Source: Hymenobacter daecheongensis DSM 21074
GTDB taxonomy: Bacteria; Bacteroidota; Bacteroidia; Cytophagales; Hymenobacteraceae
Direction of reading: 5' to 3'
NCBI RefSeq assembly: GCF_900141805.1
Contig: NZ_FQYN01000006.1
Span: forward strand, 186,001-250,000
Length of the DNA stretch: 64,000 bases
The translations under genes and the position numbers were made by a program. The notes beneath the pieces are model-generated. The model did not search any database and was not told where the DNA came from. It saw nothing but the letters and a program-made list of their open reading frames with translations. Positions 7,850 to 15,048 of the stretch are shown here, one piece after another; within the stretch, counting starts at the first letter, position 1; each line of letters begins with the position of its first letter.

Positions 7850-8833
7850 TTAGCGGGCTAGGGTGACGGGTTCGAGCCAGGGTGCCGGCGCGTAGGCCAG
7901 CTCGGGCTGGCAGACTTCGCAGAAGGGCACTTTCAGCAAGTGGTGCTTGGTAACGCCGTAGGTGAAGGCATCCACGCTGATGTAGGATTTCCAGGTTTCG
8001 GGCACGCTCCAGCAGTGCAGAAACTTGCTGGTTTCCAGCACCGCGTAACCCGCCAGCATATCCACCAGGATGTCGTAGCCGGGCAGGCGGTCGGGCTTGG
8101 CGGTCTGGTGGTTGGCCTTCAGGTGGCTTTCGTATTCCTCGGAGTAGTTCAGGAAGGTGTCGTGGCTTTTCAGGCGCAGCTTCAGGCAGTGGTAGCAGCC
8201 GCACTCCTCGCCCCAGAAGATGGGTCCCACCTTCAGATTCGGCCCTTCGATGCCGCCCAGGTAGAGCCAGGGCTTGTTGGCCGCCACGGCCAGCTCGTTG
8301 AAGCGCTCCAGGAACAGCGGGTTCCAGTTGTGGCCGTCTACCACCAGAAAGTCGCTGTCGGCCAGCAGCTTCTGAATCTGCGCGTCGTCGGCCTCGCCCA
8401 GGGCCGAGAACTGGTTTACCTGCGGAAAGCCATACTGTTCGGCTTTCTTGGCAAACAGCCGCCCCAGGCTTTTCTCGCCCACGAAGGTGATGGTGGCCGG
8501 CTTTTGCGCGTCGGTGGTGGTGGGGCCGTAGGGGTTGTCCTTCTTGGTGCCCATGGTCTTGGCCAGCTCGCGGGCATTCTCGAAGGAGAGGAAGTTGTTG
8601 GCATCCAGCTCCTGCAGCACGTCCAGGATTTTCTCCTTGGGGTAGGTGCGCTCCAGCTTCCGCACCAGCGCCGAGAGGGCCAGCTCGGGGTCTTTGGCCA
8701 GCAGGTCGGCCAGCTGCACGAACAAGGCGGCTTTGTCCTCGTCCTGAAATTCGATGGCGTACACGTCCGTCTTGGTGCGGACCTGGAACATGCCATTCTT
8801 ACGGTCTTCGTAGATGTCGAAGTGATGGAGCAT
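7850..8833 (-). CDS. SagC-like E1/ocin-ThiF leader-binding partner
   Basis: 327 aa. Residues 1-90 have the size and helix pattern of a RiPP recognition element (winged helix) that binds the precursor leader. The rest resembles the E1-like (ThiF) scaffold of SagC, with a zinc tetra-Cys set: C-G-C-Y-H-C near residue 208 and C-E-V-C near residue 308. In TOMM synthesis this protein delivers the precursor to the YcaO enzyme and activates it. It is the first gene after the precursor, separated by 116 nt containing a hairpin at 8909-8942, so its level is probably set by read-through. Confidence 0.9.
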   Translation of the reverse strand: MLHHFDIYEDRKNGMFQVRTKTDVYAIEFQDEDKAALFVQLADLLAKDPELALSALVRKLERTYPKEKILDVLQELDANNFLSFENARELAKTMGTKKDNPYGPTTTDAQKPATITFVGEKSLGRLFAKKAEQYGFPQVNQFSALGEADDAQIQKLLADSDFLVVDGHNWNPLFLERFNELAVAANKPWLYLGGIEGPNLKVGPIFWGEECGCYHCLKLRLKSHDTFLNYSEEYESHLKANHQTAKPDRLPGYDILVDMLAGYAVLETSKFLHCWSVPETWKSYISVDAFTYGVTKHHLLKVPFCEVCQPELAYAPAPWLEPVTLAR

Positions 8834-8908
8834 GATGAAGGGGAGTTAAGTGCGCGGGGTGTTTCCAGCCCGATGAAACCAAAGGCCCGCCAACGGACCG
8901 CCGAAACC

Positions 8909-8942
8909 AAATCAGCAGGCGACCGGGGCCGCCTGCTGATTT
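8909..8942 (-). terminator. Hairpin between precursor and biosynthetic genes
   Basis: Perfect 13-bp inverted arms (8909-8921 and 8930-8942, AAATCAGCAGGCG and its complement) around an 8-nt loop, lying between the precursor stop and the E1-like start. On the minus strand the stem is followed by GGTTTCGG, a poor U-tract, which fits a partial terminator or mRNA-stabilising stem. RiPP operons commonly use such a stem to make much more precursor than enzyme transcript. Confidence 0.75.
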
Positions 8943-8949
8943 TTGGTCG

Positions 8950-9075
8950 TTACTCGGCAGCTACTGTGTCGAGCAGGAACCAGCAGCACGTGCAGGTATT
9001 GCAGTTGCAGCAGCAGCCGGCGGCCACAATGCTGCGGCTGTCCATCGTGTTGGCGGAGAGTTTGGTAATCTTCAT
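8950..9075 (-). CDS. SagA-like Cys-rich TOMM precursor peptide
   Basis: 41 aa starting at the ATG at 9075 (MKITKLSANTMDS...). The leader ends in IVAAG and the core begins GCCCNCNTCTCCW, followed by FLLDTVAAE and a TAA stop. Seven of eleven residues of the core block are Cys and two are Thr or potential partners, all substrates for cyclodehydration. The layout is strikingly like streptolysin S precursor SagA (leader ending VAPGG followed by a poly-Cys/Thr core). It is first in the operon, is followed by a hairpin and then by SagC-, SagD- and SagB-like genes. It is too short for routine gene callers and could easily be missed. Exact leader cleavage site is unknown; after AAG is the natural guess. 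Confidence 0.92.
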   Translation of the reverse strand: MKITKLSANTMDSRSIVAAGCCCNCNTCTCCWFLLDTVAAE

Positions 9076-9519
9076 CGGGAAAGGATTAAGAAATGAATGT
9101 GCCTACTCTGTTAGATGGGATTTTCGGCGACGTCCCTCTATTGTGCCATGGCTCACAATATGCAGTGGTCGGGGGCCCGGGGCCGGGGCAAAAAGCTCGC
9201 TGAGCGAGTGCCGCGGTGGTCTGGGCCGGTTTGATGATTCAAAGGTGGGCTACCCTGGGCCGGGGTTCAATAACGCCTGGTTATACCTTATGCGCTTTGG
9301 CTATAAAGCGCCGCCAAGCCGGTAAAAAATGGGGTTTGGCCGGGGTCGGGCCCGCGAAAAGCCGCCCGAAATGGTGGGCGGAGGCGTGCGGGGGCCACCA
9401 GGTTCATACACGTTTTTGCGGGGTCTGTACCGGCGGCAGGCCGGTTCGCCCGAAATGGCTGGTTGGGGGCGGTTCGGGCCGATAGTTTCGACCTATCGAC
9501 CCTCCTAAACCCCCTCATT
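9076..9519. promoter_or_regulatory. Divergent control region between TOMM operon and TonB receptor
   Basis: 444 nt without a convincing gene. It must hold the promoters of both the precursor (leftward) and the receptor (rightward). Recognisable items: the inverted repeat at 9139-9160; a GTTATACC/AATAACG imperfect inverted motif at 9267-9285 that shares TATAACC with the repeats at 2667-2707; and a GATAG-n7-CTATC inverted repeat at 9481-9497 just before the receptor start. No exact TAnnTTTG element was found on either strand near the starts. Confidence 0.55.
9139..9160. promoter_or_regulatory. Inverted repeat resembling a CRP/FNR-family operator
   Basis: TATTGTG (9139-9145) and CACAATA (9154-9160) are perfect inverted arms separated by 8 nt. 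Read on the minus strand the centre is TTGTGA-GCCATG-GCACAA, close to the Crp-type consensus TGTGA-N6-TCACA. It lies 64 nt upstream of the precursor start codon, a usual distance for an activator or repressor site. The cognate regulator is not identifiable here. Confidence 0.45.
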
Positions 9520-11652
9520 ATGAAAGCTTTGTTCCTCTCGGCGGCCCTGCTCAGCGCCACCCTGGCCCACGCCCAAACCCCGCTCCGCGGCCTCATCACC
9601 GACAAAAACGGCCAGGCCATTCCGGGCGCCAACGTGTATCTGAAAGGCAATTTTGAAGGCACCTCCACCGACAGCGTAGGTCGCTTCGTGCTGCGCACCA
9701 AGCTCACCGGGGCGCACACGCTGGTGGTATCATCAGTGGGCTATGCCAGCCAGGAGCGCGTGCTGCGCCTGGGCGCCGATACCACGCTGCTGCGCATGGC
9801 CCTGCCCGAAGCCGCCAACGTGCTGGGCGGCGTGACCATCTCGGCGGGCCTGTTTGAGGCCGGCGACGAAAAGCGCATGACGGCCCTCAAGCCCCTGGAC
9901 ATCGTGACCACCGCCGGCGGCGGGGCCGACATCACCAGCGTGCTGCAGAACCTGCCCGGTACTGCCCGCGTGGGCGAGCAGGAAGGCCTGTTTGTGCGCG
10001 GCGGCGCGGCCAGCGAAACCAACACGCTCATCGACGGCATGATCGTGCAGAACCCCTTCTATAGCAGCATCCCCGACGTGGCCCAGCGCGGGCGCTTCGA
10101 GCCGTCCATGTTCAAGGGTACGGCCTTCAGCACCGGCGGCTACTCGGCCCAGTACGGGCAGGCCCTGTCGTCGGTGCTGCTGCTCGACACCCAGGACAAG
10201 GAAAACGACGCCAACAAGCTCACCTTCGATGCCAACCCCGCCAACCTCGCGCTGGGCTACACCCACCGCGGCAGCATCACGGGGCGCGTGTCGTATACCA
10301 ACATGCAGCCCTACTTTACGCTGCTGAACCAGACGCGCAGCTGGGCCAAGGCCCCGGAAGGGCTCGATGCCTCGCTCACGGTGAAGGAAAAGCTCTCGAC
10401 CCACGGCAGCCTGAAGCTCTACGCCACCACCAGCCACAGCAACTCTACCATCAATCTGCCTACCTACGAGCGGCCTGAGGAAATCTACCCGCTGCGCCTG
10501 CGCAACCGCAACTACTTCACCACCAATTCCTACCAGCATCAGTTCGGCGAGGGCAAGTGGGAGCTGAAGGCGGGCTTTTCCTACAGCCACAATTACGACT
10601 ACATCAACGTGGCCGCCAATAAGTCCTTGGACCGCTACGACCGCCGCCTGCAGTACCGCACCGTGCTGACGCGCTTTCTGCGCGGCAACCACACGCTGCT
10701 GGCCGGGGCCGAGGTACATCAGATTCAGCTTACCAACGAATTGATTTCGGCCAAGTACACGCTGCAGGACTCGTATCGAGCGGCCTTCGCCGAGGGCGAG
10801 TTTCATCTGGGCCTGCGGGTGGCGGCGCGGGTAGGCGTGCGGGCCGAGCAGGCCACGGTGCTGGGCCGGGCCAATGCCGCCCCCCGCGTTTCGGTGGCCT
10901 ACCAGGTGGGGGCGCACGGCCAGGTGTCGGTGGCCGCCGGCCAGTTCTACCAGACTCCCGACAAAAGCTACATCTACCGCAATCAGCAGCTGAACTTCGA
11001 GAAGGCCGGGCACTTCATGCTCAACTACCAGTTCATGCACAACGACCGCACCTTCCGGGCCGAAACCTACTACAAGCAGTACGCGCAGCTGGTGCGCGAG
11101 AAAGGCCTGATCGGCTTTGATCCCGACCCCTACCGCCTCGTAACGGCCGCCACCGACAACAGCGGCCACGGCTACGCCCGCGGCCTCGACCTGTTCTTCC
11201 GCGACCAGAAAAGCATCAAGCACGGCGACTTCTGGGTGTCCTACTCGCTGCTCGACACCAAGCGCCTGGCCGGCAACTTCGTGGCCCTGGCCACGCCTAC
11301 CTACGCTTCCAAGCACAACCTGAGCGTAGTCTATAAGCACTTTGTGCCCAAGCTGGGCGTGTCGGCCAGCGGCACCTACCGCTTTGCCAGCGGCCGCACC
11401 TACTACGCCTACGAGGCCCCCGAATTCCTGGGCGACCAGCTGCGGGCCTACAGCAACCTGAGTTTGTCTTTGAGCAAGGTTGTGTTCGTCAAGCGCAGCT
11501 ACGTGGTGGTCTACACCTCCCTCGACAACGCCCTGGGCACCCGCAACGTGTACGGCTATCGCTACTCGCCCGATGGCAAGCTGCGCTACCCGGTGCAGCC
11601 CCAGACCTACCGCACCGTATTTGCCGGCATCTCGCTGAACCTGAGCAAGTAG
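9520..11652 (+). CDS. TonB-dependent outer-membrane receptor
   Basis: 710 aa from the ATG at 9520, which opens a clear signal peptide (MKALFLSAALLSATLAHAQ). Residues 20-105 form a CarboxypepD-regulatory-like domain (GLITDKNGQAIPGANVYLKG). A plug domain follows (VLQNLPGTARVGEQEGLFVRGG, then TLIDGMIVQNPFY), and the rest is a beta-barrel ending with an aromatic-poor strand FAGISLNLSK. No SusD partner or TonB-box-adjacent sigma/anti-sigma pair is nearby. It diverges from the TOMM precursor and precedes the lanthipeptide locus. It may move a RiPP product, a siderophore or another ligand across the outer membrane; the association is positional only. Confidence 0.92.
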   Translation: MKALFLSAALLSATLAHAQTPLRGLITDKNGQAIPGANVYLKGNFEGTSTDSVGRFVLRTKLTGAHTLVVSSVGYASQERVLRLGADTTLLRMALPEAANVLGGVTISAGLFEAGDEKRMTALKPLDIVTTAGGGADITSVLQNLPGTARVGEQEGLFVRGGAASETNTLIDGMIVQNPFYSSIPDVAQRGRFEPSMFKGTAFSTGGYSAQYGQALSSVLLLDTQDKENDANKLTFDANPANLALGYTHRGSITGRVSYTNMQPYFTLLNQTRSWAKAPEGLDASLTVKEKLSTHGSLKLYATTSHSNSTINLPTYERPEEIYPLRLRNRNYFTTNSYQHQFGEGKWELKAGFSYSHNYDYINVAANKSLDRYDRRLQYRTVLTRFLRGNHTLLAGAEVHQIQLTNELISAKYTLQDSYRAAFAEGEFHLGLRVAARVGVRAEQATVLGRANAAPRVSVAYQVGAHGQVSVAAGQFYQTPDKSYIYRNQQLNFEKAGHFMLNYQFMHNDRTFRAETYYKQYAQLVREKGLIGFDPDPYRLVTAATDNSGHGYARGLDLFFRDQKSIKHGDFWVSYSLLDTKRLAGNFVALATPTYASKHNLSVVYKHFVPKLGVSASGTYRFASGRTYYAYEAPEFLGDQLRAYSNLSLSLSKVVFVKRSYVVVYTSLDNALGTRNVYGYRYSPDGKLRYPVQPQTYRTVFAGISLNLSK

Positions 11653-11757
11653 CCCGCCGCATTCCGTCCCGGGAGGGTCGATTCTCTTGGACGGAAGGCC
11701 GTCCTGCCCGGCCGCTTGCGCGGCCCGGCGGGGCGGCCGCTGGCGTTGGGGGGCGGC

Positions 11758-12009
11758 TCAGGCCGCCAGGCTCCCGTCGCTCCGAATACAGCGCAGCATC
11801 AGCTCCTGCGCGCTCAGGCTGATCAGGTCTAGCAGGCTCATCTGGTAGAGGGCGGCCAGCTTGGTCAGGCAGTCTACCGAAAGCTGGGTGCGGCCCGACT
11901 CCTTCTTGCTGTAGGCCGCCTGGCTGATGCCCATCTGGAAGGCCACGTATTCCTGGGGGTAGCCGTGAATCTCGCGCAGCTTGCGCGCTTTGAGGGAGAA
12001 AGCATTCAT
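11758..12009 (-). CDS. Small XRE-family HTH regulator
   Basis: 83 aa starting at the ATG at 12009. A single helix-turn-helix XRE/Cro domain covers residues 5-62 (KLREIHGYPQEYVAFQMGISQAAYSKKESG with the recognition helix at QAAYSKKE), followed by a short C-terminal helix. It is encoded opposite to, and 184 nt from, the LytTR regulator of the lanthipeptide locus, so it may act on that divergent promoter. An in-frame extension to 12129 lacks family similarity and was not used. Confidence 0.85.
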   Translation of the reverse strand: MNAFSLKARKLREIHGYPQEYVAFQMGISQAAYSKKESGRTQLSVDCLTKLAALYQMSLLDLISLSAQELMLRCIRSDGSLAA

Positions 12010-12193
12010 CGGTGGAAAGGCTGAAGCGGTTGGAGAAACGGAGGCTCCACGGCCCCCGACGATTCGAAATAGGCCCGTGGCGGCGCGCCGGCCAACATAT
12101 TTCGCCCGATAGCAGGATTTTACCGGCAAATGCGTGTATACTTACGCTGTTTGAACCCGGTGTTTGCGCCGGCCGCCCTGCCGCTGCCCTGCT

Positions 12194-13009
12194 ATGAGTC
12201 AACCTCTCCGCTGCTACGTAATCGACGACGAACCCGCTGCCCGTGAGCTTATTACCAAATACATTGGCCGAATTCCCTACCTGGAGCTGATTGGCCAGGC
12301 CACCAATGCCATAGATGCGCTGTTTGCGCTGGAAACGCTCCAGCCCGACGTGCTGTTCTTGGACGTGGAAATGCCCGAGATGACCGGGTTCGAGTTTCTG
12401 CGGGTGCTGGCCGCCCAAACCCCCGACGTGCGGATGCCCGCCGTGGTGATGATAACGGCCTATCCGCAGTATGCGGTGCAGGGCTACGAGCACGAAGTAG
12501 CCGACTACCTGCTCAAGCCCGCCTCGTTCGAGCGCTTCATGCGGGCCATCAACCGGGTGGCCCCGCGCCGCTTGGCTGCCCTGGCCGGGCCGCCCGCCGC
12601 CGCCGCTGCCGTTGCGCCGCCCGAGCCCGTCGCTCCGGTTCCGGCTCCTGCTGAGGCGCTGGAGACCGCCGAGGCCGGGCCGGGCAAGGCGGGCTTTTTT
12701 CTGGTGAAGGAGGACAAGAAGCTGATTCGGCTGGTGCCCCAGGAAATCGTGTTTGTGGAAAGCCTGAAGGACTACCTGAACATCTACCTGACCAGCCGCA
12801 CCATCACCACCCACATGACCATGACCAAGCTTGAAGCCATGCTGCCGGCCGACCAGTTCATGCGCGTAAATCGCTCCTACCTCGTGCGGCTGGGGGCTAT
12901 TAAGGAAATTGATGGCAACCTGATTACCACCGCCGACGGCAAGCGCGTGCCCATTGGCGTCACGTACCGCGAGCGGGTGATGGAGGCCATGAAACAGAAC
13001 ATGATGTGA
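12194..13009 (+). CDS. LytTR response regulator of lanthipeptide locus
   Basis: 271 aa from ATG 12194. Receiver domain with DDEP at residues 11-14, phospho-acceptor Asp57 (FLDVEMP) and YLLKP. An Ala/Pro-rich linker of about 40 residues (residues 125-165) is longer than usual. The LytTR domain starts near residue 168 (KEDKKLIRLVPQEIVFVES; FMRVNRSYLVRLG). The stop codon overlaps the GTG start of the kinase gene. Upstream of this pair is the divergent XRE gene; downstream is the lanthipeptide precursor, its most obvious target. Confidence 0.94.
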   Translation: MSQPLRCYVIDDEPAARELITKYIGRIPYLELIGQATNAIDALFALETLQPDVLFLDVEMPEMTGFEFLRVLAAQTPDVRMPAVVMITAYPQYAVQGYEHEVADYLLKPASFERFMRAINRVAPRRLAALAGPPAAAAAVAPPEPVAPVPAPAEALETAEAGPGKAGFFLVKEDKKLIRLVPQEIVFVESLKDYLNIYLTSRTITTHMTMTKLEAMLPADQFMRVNRSYLVRLGAIKEIDGNLITTADGKRVPIGVTYRERVMEAMKQNMM

Positions 13010-14169
13010 GCCGGGCAAGCTGGCTTTCGGTACCGCGGCTGGCGTTGCCACCGCTCAGCTGGCAGCGCCTGCGGCAGCATGCGCTGTGGTGGCTGCTGCC
13101 GCTGCTGCTGGAGTATTACTTTATCAGCCAGCTGCTCAAAGACAACGCGCGGGTGGTGGTGCCGGCTACGGCCGTCATTTTTCTGCAAACCATCCTCACG
13201 TACTACTGGCTCGGGTACTTCTTGTTTCCGCGCTACCTGCACCGGATGCGGGCGCACTGGCTGGTTGGGCACATTGTGGTGGTCTTCTACGCGGTATATC
13301 TGAATAACTACCTGCTGTTCAGGTCGCTGCAGCCGCTCAGCAACGGCTTCGGCATAAGCCGGCTGGCGTACGTGGAGCGCATCTGGCATCACATTCTGGC
13401 CCCGGCCGGGCCGCTGGGGTGCTTCACCTCCCTGCGCGCCGCGCTCTGGAACTACGGCTTCAGCCTGTTCATCGTCACCATTCTGCTGCTCATCAAGTTT
13501 GTGCGCGATATAACGGTCTACCAGACCAAAAATCTGCGCCTGGAGCGGGACCGGATAGCGCTGGAAAACAGCAACCTGATGCTGGAGCTGAACTTTCTCA
13601 AGTCGCAGATCAACCCGCACTTTCTGTTCAATACCCTCAACAGCATCTACGTGCAGGTAGAAGACACCAACGAGCGGGTGGCCGAGCAGGTGCTGCAGCT
13701 CTCCGACCTGATGCGCTACGGCCTCTACGAATCCAACACCAGCCAGGTAGAGCTGAGCCGCGAGCTGGACTACATCAACAGCTACCTGCAGCTGGAAAAA
13801 TCGCGCTACGGCGGCCAGGCCGACATTCAGTTCGAGCGGCATGACAACCACGAGGACTACCACATTGCGCCGCTGCTGCTGATTTCATTCGTCGAAAACG
13901 CCTTCAAGCACGGCGTGGGCCGCGTGAAGGGCGGCAGCTTCGTGCACGTGCGGGCCGTGGTGCAGAACCAGGCGCTGGAGTTTTCCATCCGCAACAGCGT
14001 GCCGGCCAATGGGCGGCCGGAGCCGACTAGCGTGGGCGGCGTGGGCCTCAGCAACGTGCGCAAGCGCCTGGAACTGCTCTACGGCGGCCGGCACGACCTT
14101 CGCATCGACGCGGGCCCCGAGCAGTATGCCGTGCGGCTGCGGCTGCAGTTTGCCGGCCCGGCCGCCTAG
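13006..14169 (+). CDS. LytS-type sensor histidine kinase of lanthipeptide locus
   Basis: 387 aa. The start is GTG at 13006 inside the regulator's ATGTGA end; the next ATG is far downstream and would remove membrane segments. Four hydrophobic segments lie in residues 20-170. NPHFLFNTLNSIYVQ at about residues 203-217 carries the phosphorylated His, and ATPase motifs are SFVENAFKHG and GVGLSNVRKRLELLYG. It is a paralogue of the kinase at 643-1797, so each RiPP locus has its own sensor pair. 144 nt separate it from the precursor gene. Confidence 0.93.
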   Translation: MSRASWLSVPRLALPPLSWQRLRQHALWWLLPLLLEYYFISQLLKDNARVVVPATAVIFLQTILTYYWLGYFLFPRYLHRMRAHWLVGHIVVVFYAVYLNNYLLFRSLQPLSNGFGISRLAYVERIWHHILAPAGPLGCFTSLRAALWNYGFSLFIVTILLLIKFVRDITVYQTKNLRLERDRIALENSNLMLELNFLKSQINPHFLFNTLNSIYVQVEDTNERVAEQVLQLSDLMRYGLYESNTSQVELSRELDYINSYLQLEKSRYGGQADIQFERHDNHEDYHIAPLLLISFVENAFKHGVGRVKGGSFVHVRAVVQNQALEFSIRNSVPANGRPEPTSVGGVGLSNVRKRLELLYGGRHDLRIDAGPEQYAVRLRLQFAGPAA

Positions 14170-14313
14170 GCCGGGCCGCCCGAATTCATTCCCGGCTCCA
14201 TACTCAGCATTCATCGACGCGCGGCAGGGCATTCGTCTAAACTTGTAGGTAGTGGCGGCGCATTGCGGCAGCTTTGGTTCATAATCATTTCACACCCTCA
14301 CATTCTGACCCGT

Positions 14314-14460
14314 ATGAAAACCTCTGCCAAAGCCCCCCGCCTGACCCTGAAAAAAGAGCGGCTCGTGTGTCTGACCTCCGCCCCCCTGAGCGGCAATGCC
14401 TGCGCTTCCAGCATCCTGTGCGACATTCTGACGGTGGGCGGAGTAGTGGGCAATATGTGA
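14314..14460 (+). CDS. Class I lanthipeptide precursor (LanA-like)
   Basis: 48 aa from ATG 14314. The leader contains [12 protein letters not shown], which matches the L-x-L-K-K-E-x-[IV]-x-x-L pattern common to Bacteroidota class I lanthipeptide leaders. The C-terminal half ([20 protein letters not shown]) offers Ser and Thr residues positioned before Cys residues (SGNAC, SSILC), as needed for lanthionine rings, and ends VVGNM. A third Cys lies inside the presumed leader. It is followed by a LanB dehydratase gene. The stop TGA overlaps the next start (ATGTGATG). No obvious GG/GA protease site was found, so the core boundary is unsure. Confidence 0.8.
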
Positions 14461-14822
14461 TGTACCGCTGCCTGTTGCTCTGCTATTCGGGGGTAGCGCC
14501 GTCCAGCCTGTTGCTCAAGTTCATTGAGCGCACCGGCTGCCTGGAGCTTAGCTGGGTGGGCACCTACGCCGAACTGGCACCGTCGGCGCCGCCGGCCGCT
14601 GGCTGGGACCTGGTCTTTGCCACGCTGCCCGCCCCGGATCATCCGCTGCTGGATAGCTACTGGCGGGTGCTGCAGGGGCAAAAGGCGCTGATTCTCTCCT
14701 CGCTCTACCCCGAAAAGATGTTTGTGCGGGAAGGCTGGCGGCCCGTGGCTTTTCTGAATGAGCCTTTCTCGTTCGAGCAGTTTCAGGAGGCCCTGCAGCG
14801 TTACCTCGACCAGCGCCCCTAG
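14460..14822 (+). CDS. Degenerate receiver-like protein coupled to lanthipeptide precursor
   Basis: 120 aa beginning at ATG 14460, overlapping the precursor's stop codon. The alternation of hydrophobic strands (CLLLCYSG; WDLVFATLP; KALILSSLYPEKMF; PVAFLNEPFSFEQFQEALQRYL) follows the beta/alpha order of a response-regulator receiver domain, including an EPFSFEQF end where true receivers have KPF. The acidic pair, the phospho-Asp and the Lys are not present, so it cannot be a standard phosphorelay protein. Could be a pseudo-receiver that senses or regulates, or a peptide-binding accessory. No known RiPP family was recognised. Confidence 0.72.
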   Translation: MYRCLLLCYSGVAPSSLLLKFIERTGCLELSWVGTYAELAPSAPPAAGWDLVFATLPAPDHPLLDSYWRVLQGQKALILSSLYPEKMFVREGWRPVAFLNEPFSFEQFQEALQRYLDQRP

Positions 14823-15048
14823 CCGCTCCTGGTGCCCCTTCGCAATCCTCTGTACGCCTTCCCGGCGGCCCACCAGGTTTCTGGTAGCTGCCGGGGAGGC
14901 GTGCCCCGTTTCGGGCCCGCCGTGGGGTTTTCAGGCCATGGAAGGCCCTGTAGTTGAAGTAGGTGTTGTTCAGAGCTTTTTTCTAAAAAAATTTATACTG
15001 CGAACTAGCGCGTTTATATATCTTGCTTCTTGCATTGCCCCAATAAGC
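14823..15048 (+). promoter_or_regulatory. Leader region upstream of lanB-like gene
   Basis: 226 nt. The first part is GC-rich, with a GCCGGGGAGGCG-type segment. The last 80 nt are AT-rich (14985-15030), with TATATCTTG at 15016-15024, a near match to TAnnTTTG placed 25-37 nt before the possible starts. This suggests the dehydratase gene has its own promoter. An open frame that enters this region from 14758 overlaps the preceding gene and shows no family similarity. Confidence 0.4.

Noticed and set aside
9216..9485. 89-codon plus-strand frame in the divergent region as a second precursor
   Set aside because: Trp/Arg/Gly-rich, lacks leader-like or core-like features, and overlaps probable promoters.
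9733..11340. Long minus-strand open frame (535 codons)
   Set aside because: Antisense to the TonB receptor, with Gly/Val/His-rich shadow composition.
14758..15048. N-terminal extension of LanB to 14758
   Set aside because: It would overlap the receiver-like gene by 65 nt and adds sequence without LanB similarity. Family N-terminal motifs begin right after 15061.
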